A stretch of 64,000 nucleotides of DNA from the NCBI RefSeq assembly GCF_910592395.1, contig NC_088322.1:4337431-4401430 (forward strand), read 5' to 3'. A program made the position numbers and the translations under genes. Below are positions 18,154 to 26,908 of the stretch, one piece after another. The stretch comes from Lineus longissimus. Lineage: Eukaryota > Nemertea > Pilidiophora > Heteronemertea > Lineidae. The notes beneath the pieces are model-generated. The model ran no database searches and was not told where the DNA came from. It saw nothing but the letters and a program-made list of their open reading frames with translations. The first letter of the stretch is position 1, and each line of letters opens with the position of its first letter.

Positions 18154-20753
18154 ATTCAAAGTGTGCATATAGTGGTGTGAGAAAGGCACATTCGGCTATA
18201 AAAGCAGATATAGACGCACTCTCGGATAGTACAGATATTGAGAAGAGATGGTCACCCCAACACAGATACATGACATCGTGCTCTGTTAGCGATTCGAAAT
18301 TCGAACTTACTATTCAAGTTCATAATCCACAGGAGTATGACTTGACCGTTTGGCAATGTAGGGCACAGGCAGTATATAAAAGATCTCCTGAGAGAGTAGA
18401 TGTAGTTTCAACCTCTTCGGAAGGCTTGACCGGCTATAGGATTATACCTTTTAGCGAGGGTACTGCGGGAATACCTCAGAAAGGTCAATCGTTCGATCCA
18501 CCAGAGCCAATATTGATAGATAACCCCGAAAATGATTTATTTTTCGTAGGCTGTAAGGTAAATAACTTTCGATGGGTCTCAGTGGACTCGGCGTCACAAA
18601 CACCCATTTGGTCTGGGTATAAATTGATGCTAAGTCACAAGTATTACAACTCGCCAACGCAATTGGAGGACTTTGACGACCAGATTTTGATGCAGGGAGA
18701 TTTGTACGGCAGAATTACTGTGAAGGGAAATGACGGTAAAGGAGCGGCGGCGACGGCGTTTTCTGTGAACGATTTAAAACCAACACTTCAACTGGTGCCA
18801 CCTACAGGGGCTGAACACCGTTTCTGCGGCGATTATGATAATTTGAAATTGGCACGATATAGAAATCAGAAGGATATAAGCGGTATTGCAAAGACCATGT
18901 GCCTATTACCCCCACCTGTCAAATTCCAAACGAATAAGGGGAAATATTCGTACGCTCTGGGAACGAGCGGCATTCCCTTTCACGTCCATGCAAGCCAAAT
19001 GAACATACTTAAAGCATGTTGGGATAAAATGTACCTTGTCGGCGGTCAATTGGATAGAATCGTTGGAAATCCCGTCAAATTGGCAAAAATCAAACAAGAA
19101 GGACGGGTTACCGACACAGGAGATGCAGTGTTTCCTATTTTGACAAACAACGACGCTCATAATTTCACAAACTTTGGAACTATTGATCTGACGGGTGTTG
19201 AGACGGTGGTTGTGAGTCTGCCAGATATACCAGATTCGGCTGTGAGGATGTTGAAAAAAAAATCGGAAGATAATGTTGGCCCCGCTACGAGCAATGTGTT
19301 ATATAGACACATTAACAGCGCCCGGGGCGATCCGCCAGCGAATGATTTGTCTGTGAGATTGGAATATGGGCGAAAGAGAATTGTGGATATCGTTTACCAG
19401 TTTAAAAATGTCGAATCCGATTATAGGTATCATAAGATGAATCAATTATGTATGAGGGATGTAAAAAGGACGGTGAAAGACGGTTGGAAGGTTTTGTTGA
19501 CTGAACAACTGACCGAAACGTTTTACATGAACTATTTTAGGGTGGTGAGGCAATATCAGTACGTGAAATACGAAATGGCCAAAATAATCCGCCTTTCAGA
19601 TGGCAGAGACGTGTACAAGTACGAATGTGGAAATCCATTTGATCCCAATGAGAATGCCGAGGTGTTATTTTTCTCCAGCGGTTCGTGTGAAAAACTGGAA
19701 ATATGCAGCGGTACCGATCAGAGGGGCAACGGTGTATATAAACTGTGCAAGAACGAGCCGTCAATGTTGATACCGAATACAAACAAGGACAGTTGGTGTG
19801 GTAGCGATAGTGCTGTTAATAAATATTCGTGGCGTGTTTATATTAAAAACGCACGTGCCAGAGGTTCACTGTTTCTCACGAAAAAGATGAGACCCGATGA
19901 TGGTAAGTATTATGATGCTAGCGTCAGCTGTGCATCGTCAAGGTATGTTTGCTTTTATGGAAGGAAAAGACAAAATCTCCGCGAAATCATATTGTTGGAC
20001 TACTTGAAAGATAAAAAGGGCGCAAACACACACATACCGTCGCCATTGGAGAGTGAAGACAAAAAGTTGTTGAAAGAGCGAATTTACACTCACGACGGCT
20101 TTATAAAACCTGACGAGTGCCCGCAGTACGAGAATAAAGCATGCAGGGCTACGGAAAAAACCCTGAACATTTATCGCTACGAGTATGGAAAAAACAAAAA
20201 ACAAGACAAAAATTGTGTTGACAGGAGCCGTGACATGTGCTGGCACGATTTCACGTTAAATAGATGGCTCAAGGACTTTTCCCCTTATTCGTATTATGCA
20301 GGTGAAGTGAGCAAACACTTCAACTATTACAAAGAGGTTACTATGTACCTGGAAAGCGGAGAGTTGACATTAAACACGCGCAGTTTTGAAATAGAGCACC
20401 TGGTAAAGAGATCCACGAAAAATCTGATGAACAAATGCAACCAAAATGTGTTTGGGAGCAATTGTAAGGTAATCAACGGACATCGCATGGGTATCTATGA
20501 AGATTTATCGCTTGTGCAGTGTCCGTGTCGTTCAGTGGGATCCGTGTGTAAACGAAATAACTTACCGAATTTATCGAGCAACATTGTGTTTACAGCGGTT
20601 ATGAATTGGGAGAGTATCATGTCCACGAACCCGAAAATCAACAGCCAACTGAGATGTGGTACTTTTGGTAAATATGGTATGCGAAAAAGTGTGTACAACA
20701 TGATGAGTTACAGAATGTGTACGAGACAAACGTTGAAAGATATGATGTTTTAG
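18022..20753 (+). CDS. Large membrane glycoprotein, piece 2 (ectodomain)
   Basis: About 900 codons lack an ATG near the start and follow directly on the signal-peptide piece. The sequence is rich in cysteine and tyrosine with many paired cysteines (VQCPCRSVGSVCKRN), as expected of a secreted ectodomain, and has no membrane span. It ends at TAG 20751-20753 while the next piece is already open in another frame, so a second frame break lies at about 20700-20750. No homologous family was recognised. An envelope or surface role is inferred from the signal peptide upstream and the anchor downstream. Confidence 0.6.
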
Positions 20754-22237
20754 CGAACGTCGAAAATTACAAATGTATCGTAGTAGCACCATACGCGAGC
20801 AGTTTCACACCGAAAAGACCCGATCCCAATCATCACATACCCGAGATGGCAGTGTTTACAGATGCTGATATAGTGGGTTCGAAATATCTGTTCTGCGCTT
20901 ATCCGGAGACGAATCAGATCACCCCTATAGCCAAGACATCGGATGTTTTCGATAAGGAGGGTGATAACGACATGGGTTGTTCTGCGAGAAATTATTTCTC
21001 CAACATCGCCAAGGATGTCAATGGGAAATGGTTCATTTTCACCGTTCGATACAGTTCGTATTTCGGTACATGTCCAACACCAGGCATGTTAGCGAAATTC
21101 GTGTACGGCGCTAATCAAATCGTTGATCGAAAACTTCTAAGATGTAGCATGTCGACTAGGGAAAGGAAATACACACTGAAAGAGGCTATGGCACCAGATT
21201 TCCACACGAAGATAAATTACACCGGAACAGAGAGAATTTGTATACATGATAAGAACACGACGTCATTTACAATGTTTGTAAATAAGGAGAAAATAGATGC
21301 CTTAAAACAGGCTATCACAATGGCAGATTTTCAGTATTATTTCGACGGAAAATCGTATTTGGGTCCAAGAGGTAGACACCAATATTGGGGTAGACCGGCC
21401 GTGAATAGGTGGTTTCCCAATATCGTAAATATAAAGGTAGTGCCACCGTGCTACGACATACCAGATACGCAACAGAATAATGAGCCTATTTCGGCGTTAA
21501 GAATTGTGCCTACGTCGAATGGCGTGCGCGTAAAGTGTGGTTTACCTAGATTTATCAACATGGAAATATTCAAGGGTTGCGAAGATTCCATTAAGAAACT
21601 GTATCCGTTTAGCGTGTATGCTATAGTGTACGAAAAAGGCACTCCGACACGGGTCAGGAAACGAATTTTACTCACAAAATCTGCCAGCACGTTTGAAAAG
21701 ACTGAATGTACCATTTCCAACGAACTGTTGCCAATTTCAAGTAACCGTGACGCTGTAAATTGTACAATTTCTGCGTACAACAAAATTCCAATGGACAATG
21801 TGATGATAAGTGCTATTGTACCCGATAATGCTGCGTTGAATTTATTCAAAATGACAGAAGCCGATTCGCCTAAAGGTCTATTGCTCGGTTTCGAATGCAG
21901 TTTGGGCAACATAGGCAGTGGCCAAGTGAATGGTGGTCTGTTGTACGATTACAATTCACGTTTAGAGGCATTGGATTCTTATTTCAGTATCAGGGCCAAT
22001 AATCTTGCCGAAAGTATGAAAATAGACGCAGCGGGCCAACAGAAACAAGAAAGGCGAAAAAGACAGGAATTCGAAAATAAAAAAGAGTCTGTGGAGATCG
22101 ATGTGGACGTAAAGGACACACTAAACCCAATATACATTTTAATAAGCGTTGTGTCTATCAGCGTATTTGTAATCGCGTTAAGTGTGTTGTTGTACAGAAA
22201 CAGAAACATTTTTGCGAAGATTTCACGAAGAAAATAA
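20717..22237 (+). CDS. Large membrane glycoprotein, piece 3 (membrane anchor)
   Basis: This frame of 506 codons has no ATG in context at its 5' end (first codon GTG) and continues the cysteine-containing ectodomain. Near the C-terminus there is a basic furin-like run (QERRKRQEF), then a single hydrophobic anchor (YILISVVSISVFVIALSVLLY) and a short basic tail ending ISRRK. With the two preceding pieces it makes a type I membrane protein of roughly 1,440 residues, broken twice. AATAAA-like sequence follows the stop. Confidence 0.65.
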   Translation: MYETNVERYDVLANVENYKCIVVAPYASSFTPKRPDPNHHIPEMAVFTDADIVGSKYLFCAYPETNQITPIAKTSDVFDKEGDNDMGCSARNYFSNIAKDVNGKWFIFTVRYSSYFGTCPTPGMLAKFVYGANQIVDRKLLRCSMSTRERKYTLKEAMAPDFHTKINYTGTERICIHDKNTTSFTMFVNKEKIDALKQAITMADFQYYFDGKSYLGPRGRHQYWGRPAVNRWFPNIVNIKVVPPCYDIPDTQQNNEPISALRIVPTSNGVRVKCGLPRFINMEIFKGCEDSIKKLYPFSVYAIVYEKGTPTRVRKRILLTKSASTFEKTECTISNELLPISSNRDAVNCTISAYNKIPMDNVMISAIVPDNAALNLFKMTEADSPKGLLLGFECSLGNIGSGQVNGGLLYDYNSRLEALDSYFSIRANNLAESMKIDAAGQQKQERRKRQEFENKKESVEIDVDVKDTLNPIYILISVVSISVFVIALSVLLYRNRNIFAKISRRK

Positions 22238-22253
22238 ATTATTTTTTCTCGCT

Positions 22254-22345
22254 CACGAAAATTTTCTAAGTCCAACGCTTCCTGTTCAGAGACAAGAATT
22301 CCAACTTCCTCATTCTAACTTCCTGGTTCTAACTTCCTGGTTGAT
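22254..22345. promoter_or_regulatory. AAGTCC element with three ACTTCCTG words before the 22351 start
   Basis: The gap reads cgaaaattttctaagtccaa, then cttcctgttcagagac, and then ACTTCC three times in succession up to six bases before the ATG at 22351. It is the densest ACTTCCTG cluster in the window. Confidence 0.5.
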
Positions 22346-22350
22346 GTAAC

Positions 22351-22788
22351 ATGGATAATTTTGCAAGTGTTTCGGCAAATGAATGGGACGACGGCGATGG
22401 CGATAGTAGTAGTGGTGGTGGTGTTGGTGTGAATTGTAAGGCAAACGGGGGCGATGGCGAAAAGGATAAAATGGTTGTAAATTTCATTACGTGTGTCTCC
22501 CTAGCAGCGAATTTTGCCAAAAAACACGGTCATCATGTAAATAAATTTAGAAACAGTATACACAGGTCTTCAACAGTAGGTAAGGGAACGAATAAACGAG
22601 ATTGGTCTAGGGCATTCGAAGAAGGAGAGGGTAAAGAAGGGGCAGATACGGCAACGAAAGGTGCAACAGAAGTGATGGAGGATCTGATAAGTAACGAAAT
22701 CTCAGACTGCGGTATGGCTGGGCATGTTAGCGACGGTTCGGTTATACACAGCTACTTGGCGTTAGAAGAAGACAGACACGACGAATAA
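22351..22788 (+). CDS. Small unknown acidic protein, 145 aa
   Basis: It starts at ATG 22351 (MDNFASVSANEWDDGDGDS). The N-terminus is Asp/Gly/Ser-rich, the middle is mildly basic, and the C-terminus is acidic (LEEDRHDE). No membrane segment or known motif is seen. It lies 63 bases upstream of the 22852 gene on the same strand and may share its transcript end. Confidence 0.6.
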   Translation: MDNFASVSANEWDDGDGDSSSGGGVGVNCKANGGDGEKDKMVVNFITCVSLAANFAKKHGHHVNKFRNSIHRSSTVGKGTNKRDWSRAFEEGEGKEGADTATKGATEVMEDLISNEISDCGMAGHVSDGSVIHSYLALEEDRHDE

Positions 22789-22851
22789 TATAGCCACGAA
22801 ACATGCGAAGCTGAAGAGAACGAATATGACTGGAGGAAAATTTGTAAAATT

Positions 22852-24138
22852 ATGGACGATAGTAAAATTGATGCAATTTCGAAAAAGATCAAAAAGGGAC
22901 CGTGTCGATTTCAAATGTCTGCGAGTCACGAAGAGAGAAAAAAGGCACGTGAAAAAGCTTACGGTATGATTGAAACATGTAATTGGTTGAAATTGTATTT
23001 TTTCCGTGGCTACGTTACAGAAGCTGATTTCGTGTGTCCGCTGCCTAGGTCAAATCTTTCGGATAGAGTTAATAAAAAAAGACAGAAACAGATAGCTGAG
23101 AAGAGACGTCAGAAAGAGGATTATATTAAAGGGCAGCAAGCACAACATAATACTGATAATACTGATACAGAAATTTTAGTAAGTGGATTGTCGAGGAATA
23201 CAGATGCGAATGACAGGGAGGTGGATGACACACCTCCTCCGTGTGGTGAAATAATTGCTCTGCGAGGATCTATAGATGCCATATATAAAGTCAGCAACTG
23301 TCCATGGTGGAAAAAGCAAACGAAAAAGGACGTACGTGAAATTAATAAGCCGTGGTTGATGAACTTGGGCGATAAAAGTAGTGGAGAAGAGGACGACGAT
23401 GCAGAAAAATACGATTCCAGGATTTTTAATATTAAAATTGTCGATGTCAAGTCACACAGTAGGCCATATTCTGTATACGATCATCAAGAGCCGATAAATC
23501 GTGTTTGCTGCAGTCAGTTTCAAGTGGGCATATACCAATACGCTTTAAAACGTCTGTCATATTTGGGCAGTAAAGCATTTTCTCAAATACACGAGACCGA
23601 TGTTGATGGTGATGCAACAGACGGGGAGGGAGAAATAGATCCTTATACGAAATATTCAGAGTTGAAAGAGTTGGCGTGTACATGGATGGAAGAATTTGCT
23701 ATCAGCGAGAAATACAACAAACCTGATGAACAAGCAACCGTGCCAGTGGACTTGGTGTTACGACAGTTGTATTTGTTGTTCAGGTCTAGTAGCCAACAAG
23801 CGGATAGCAAAGATATATTTGGGACAGACATCTGTGTTCTCATTCGTAAGCAGAGCGAGCTTGTGAATAAAACGATATTAGGAGGAAACGGATATATCAC
23901 GTTGAAAGCACTCTTCGAATTGGTACTTCTCCCGAGTTTGAAAGCCTTCTTGCCACATCACGAAAATTTCGCAAACCACTGCCACGCGGAATTAAGACAT
24001 TTGAGCAGGACCCATTTTACTTCGTATTTGGAAAACACTGACGCAGCTGCTGCTAACATCGGCGAGTGGGGTAACTACGTACCTGTGGAACATTTACCAT
24101 TAGAGCATATCAGGCGACTACTGGAAGGTTGTTGGTAG
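22852..24138 (+). CDS. Unknown 428-aa protein
   Basis: It starts at ATG 22852 (MDDSKIDAISKKIKKGP). The N-terminal 100 residues are highly basic with a possible helix (RVNKKRQKQIAEKRRQKED), suggestive of nucleic-acid or nuclear-targeting function. An acidic patch follows at about residue 180 (SSGEEDDDAEKYD). There is no signal peptide. It ends 32 bases before the ATG of the next gene. The family is unrecognised. Confidence 0.75.
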   Translation: MDDSKIDAISKKIKKGPCRFQMSASHEERKKAREKAYGMIETCNWLKLYFFRGYVTEADFVCPLPRSNLSDRVNKKRQKQIAEKRRQKEDYIKGQQAQHNTDNTDTEILVSGLSRNTDANDREVDDTPPPCGEIIALRGSIDAIYKVSNCPWWKKQTKKDVREINKPWLMNLGDKSSGEEDDDAEKYDSRIFNIKIVDVKSHSRPYSVYDHQEPINRVCCSQFQVGIYQYALKRLSYLGSKAFSQIHETDVDGDATDGEGEIDPYTKYSELKELACTWMEEFAISEKYNKPDEQATVPVDLVLRQLYLLFRSSSQQADSKDIFGTDICVLIRKQSELVNKTILGGNGYITLKALFELVLLPSLKAFLPHHENFANHCHAELRHLSRTHFTSYLENTDAAAANIGEWGNYVPVEHLPLEHIRRLLEGCW

Positions 24139-24170
24139 ATAGACGACACAAGATAAGCACAAAACAAAAA

Positions 24171-24902
24171 ATGATGGCTGCTGCGATGAACTACGAACAA
24201 GAGATAGAAGTGAATGTGGTAGACGTGGAAGTTTCAGCTGACGACGGTGGAATCGAAATGTCTCAGACAACAGTGGAGGAAGAAAAGCCAGGAAATGTAG
24301 ATGAAGAAGCTAAGGGCGATGTCGATGCTGAGGAAAAGGAATTCGAAAGTGACAGCGATATTTTTGCGGATCCCAAACCCTCAGCACCCAAGAAACGGCG
24401 TTGCGGACGAACAGCGGCTGTGGCGGAAAACAAAGCTAAGAAACCAAAGCTGAGTTCACCAACAAACCCACCAAAGCTCGCAAGAAGACAGTGTGTTAAG
24501 AAAAATGCCCTTTTGAAAATTGGTTTTAACAGTCTAAAGCAATGGTGCGAGGACAAGGAAAATAACATCTATGCAGGACGTCAATTCTTTCACGTACCCA
24601 AAGACTACCCGTGCACTCTTGGAAATCCATATCTGGTGAGCAAAGTTTGTACAGCGAAAAAGGCGTGTGAATTGTACACGATAAAGTTATTAGAATATAC
24701 CAAAGAAGAACGAGACGACATCAGAGAGAAAACAGCCGGTAAAAATGTCGGTTGTTGGTGTTGGATGGACAACATGAACGGCGGTGAACGATGTGATGAA
24801 AATCCTTGTCACGTAGACACCATTCTATGCATCTCCAATTCTGCTAATGACGAAGAAGCAATCGCCAACCTACGCGCGATTCTCGATAAACTCAAGGAAT
24901 GA
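24171..24902 (+). CDS. DUF4326-like domain protein
   Basis: I place the start at ATG 24171 (MMAAAMNYEQEIEVN); the frame upstream lacks an ATG. An acidic and then basic low-complexity region of about 110 residues precedes a compact C-terminal domain with IYAGRQFFHVP, LGNPYLVS, GCWCWMD and CHVDTIL. This order (Y.GR, GNP, C.C, CH.D) matches the DUF4326 family, a small domain found in phages and large DNA viruses whose function is not established. A second protein with the same C.C signature is encoded at 51619-52845. The ORF ends with TGA 24900-24902, convergent with the minus-strand gene at 25126. Confidence 0.65.
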   Translation: MMAAAMNYEQEIEVNVVDVEVSADDGGIEMSQTTVEEEKPGNVDEEAKGDVDAEEKEFESDSDIFADPKPSAPKKRRCGRTAAVAENKAKKPKLSSPTNPPKLARRQCVKKNALLKIGFNSLKQWCEDKENNIYAGRQFFHVPKDYPCTLGNPYLVSKVCTAKKACELYTIKLLEYTKEERDDIREKTAGKNVGCWCWMDNMNGGERCDENPCHVDTILCISNSANDEEAIANLRAILDKLKE

Positions 24903-24967
24903 ACATTTTGGTATTTTTTTGAACTGTTGTATTTGAACAGGAAGTTGGAAAAATATCGAAAAATTTG

Positions 24968-25024
24968 CAAAGTCCCAACTTCCTGAATTAAATTTTGTTG
25001 TCCAAACAGGAAGTTGGGACTTTG
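24968..25024. terminator. 18-bp perfect inverted repeat between convergent genes
   Basis: CAAAGTCCCAACTTCCTG at 24968-24985 is repeated as its exact reverse complement at 25007-25024, with a 21-base loop. It lies between the plus-strand gene ending at 24902 and the minus-strand gene ending at 25126. Both arms are the dispersed AAGTCC/ACTTCCTG element. A transcript-end or bidirectional regulatory role is inferred from position. Confidence 0.5.
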
Positions 25025-25125
25025 TGTGAAAAATAAATATAAAATGAAAAATTTTGTGTACGAAATTTGTTGTGTTTGTTATTTTGTAGTATTGTGTAGC
25101 AAATTGCGATATAATGTGTGGTATT

Positions 25126-25701
25126 TTACCCCAACGCAAATTGGGGAGTCACGTCTTTCAAAAATATAGAACACGAATATGGAACAAGAAACATACGTAC
25201 ATAAATCCACAACATGTGACGTACTAGGTGGTTAGTGCAGACGGTGGGACGGTGGTTGCAAACTTTGAAAAATAACTCATTCATCGCAGAAATGCTCCTG
25301 TGATGATTCCAACACCCAATTTCGTCATTCTGGTACACCCACTCGTAGAATGTTACCAGGGTCATTTTCTTATCACTGTCTTTCAATTCTTTTTCAAGCA
25401 CATTTATACTGGATGGCAAACGAGGTTCTTCTCTTCGCATTCGTGGCCAATATGTGGAAAATATACTTTTCAATAAATCTGAACCATCCACCATATTGAC
25501 AGTGGCCTCTTCGAGTTTTTCCAGAAACACGGGGAATTGAAATGGTTGGAAATAAGTGTTTTGTGTTTTTTTCTTATCGGTTATTCTCTTTACCCGTTTG
25601 TTATTTGCACTATTCGTGTAGAAATTCTTCGAAGAACGACTATTTAAATCATTAACCCCCTGTAAATATGTCAACGCACAATTAATCAAATGTTCCTGCA
25701 T
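25126..25701 (-). CDS. Unknown protein, probably clipped by recombination at its C-terminus
   Basis: The first ATG is at 25701 (MQEHLINCALTYLQGVND), but the same frame is open well upstream of it, so the true 5' end may be elsewhere. The last ~35 residues, from about HMLWIYVRMFLVPYSC, are encoded by the block shared with 8643-8694, which suggests a fused or truncated 3' end. The middle is basic with Arg/Lys runs (NKRVKRITDKKK). No domain was recognised; I considered a BIR domain and rejected it. Confidence 0.5.
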   Translation of the reverse strand: MQEHLINCALTYLQGVNDLNSRSSKNFYTNSANNKRVKRITDKKKTQNTYFQPFQFPVFLEKLEEATVNMVDGSDLLKSIFSTYWPRMRREEPRLPSSINVLEKELKDSDKKMTLVTFYEWVYQNDEIGCWNHHRSISAMNELFFKVCNHRPTVCTNHLVRHMLWIYVRMFLVPYSCSIFLKDVTPQFALG

Positions 25702-26189
25702 GTATTCGATCACGGGGCCGATTGGAACGGTGCTGGAAAAGACTGTATAAAAATGAACAAAAACACTGTATATATGATGGATAATAAATTTATTGCATGC
25801 AATGGTAACAAGAAGGTATTTATGTCGAAAAGTTACAAAGTACTTGTTACAAAGCTATCGATAAACTAATAAAATTGAATTATATACAAAATCACGAATT
25901 TCCATTTTTCATTATTTTCAAAAAATTTTTTAAGTCCATTTGTACATTTCAAGTGACACGCCATCCAGAATGAGTGTCGTTCGGAGTATGAGAGTTGGTC
26001 AGACTGACTCGAATTACGTCTCCTATGACAGCTTACAATGATAGGCTGCCACTTGAAAAAAGGTATGTCATGCCTTCAGAGTGACATGTAATGATGGGCT
26101 GCCAATAGAGACATCATGTCATTACAAATGTCAAACATGTGATTTGAGATGTCAAGTCTTTTTCGCTGCGCGCTACTTGTAAGTTGAAA
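25702..26189. other. Gene-free gap with short direct repeats
   Basis: The first half is AT-rich. Between about 25960 and 26205 short words recur: GACATGCCATC / GACACGCCATC / GTCATGCCTTC, GATAGGCTGCCA / GATGGGCTGCCA, and TGACATG several times. AAGTCC occurs at 25931. Just before the next gene, catattttcag at 26242-26252 resembles a 3' splice site. I see no supportable gene. Confidence 0.4.
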
Positions 26190-26864
26190 ATGACATGCCA
26201 TCAGGGATTGAAATTTGACGTTTTCACGAAACTAAAATTTTTCATATTTTCAGGTCTGATCGTTTTGCTAACTAGTGAACTGCCTATTGTCGCCAAGTAC
26301 TTGAGCGAAAAAATGTCAAGTGAAATTCATGAACGCACAGGTAAGAGTGTCTTACTTACCATGATTGCAATTAGAGAACATGCTTCGCAGTATTACACAG
26401 GATTTACGAATTTTGTTATTCCAAAAGAACTCCACAGCTCAACCAAGTATAAAACAGTCAATGTTCCAAAAAGAAATAACTATTCAAATTGTTTGGATAA
26501 ACCTGTCAACAACAAACTTTCTGTGATTAGTGTGCGCGATTCTGACTCTGAGCACTCTGAACATTCTTATACCACGGACTACAACGCTACATCTTCCAAT
26601 GACACTGTGCAGCATGAACCTGTGCATGTTGAGCGTGTTGTGCCTGTTACTCTATCTACTCCGTCTAAACCAGTCATGGTTTCAATGGCTACTCAAACAG
26701 ACTCTGAAAATGACAAAGACACTGAAAATGAACCACGAGGAGTAAAAAGAACAAATTCAAAAAATGACTCTGGTTGTGAATGTAATTGTAACTGTTCGAA
26801 ATCTTCTCCCAAGAAAAAGAAGAAATATATGATGTATGTTTTCGAAGTATCTGAATCCGAATAA
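26190..26864 (+). CDS. Unknown Ser/Asp-rich protein with basic C-terminus
   Basis: The first ATG is at 26190; a later one at 26312 (MSSEIHERTGKSV) is also possible, because the intervening sequence includes a pyrimidine-rich stretch ending in CAG. The N-terminal part has a moderate hydrophobic stretch (FFIFSGLIVLLTSELPIVA) that could be a signal-anchor if translated. The middle is Ser/Thr/His-rich, followed by CECNCNCSK and a lysine run (PKKKKKYMMY). The stop overlaps an AATAAA. Function is unknown. Confidence 0.55.
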   Translation: MTCHQGLKFDVFTKLKFFIFSGLIVLLTSELPIVAKYLSEKMSSEIHERTGKSVLLTMIAIREHASQYYTGFTNFVIPKELHSSTKYKTVNVPKRNNYSNCLDKPVNNKLSVISVRDSDSEHSEHSYTTDYNATSSNDTVQHEPVHVERVVPVTLSTPSKPVMVSMATQTDSENDKDTENEPRGVKRTNSKNDSGCECNCNCSKSSPKKKKKYMMYVFEVSESE

Positions 26865-26908
26865 AATGTATTTTCTATATTATATTACATTTATTTTGCA
26901 TTTCTTCT

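Noticed and set aside
25126-25701. Possible BIR (inhibitor-of-apoptosis) domain
   Set aside because: FYEW and W.HH recall BIR pieces, but the required C-x2-C and H/C zinc ligands are missing.
26242-26252. Splice acceptor (catattttcag) before the 26190 gene's main body
   Set aside because: No matching donor could be assigned and an unspliced frame is open; recorded only as a possibility.
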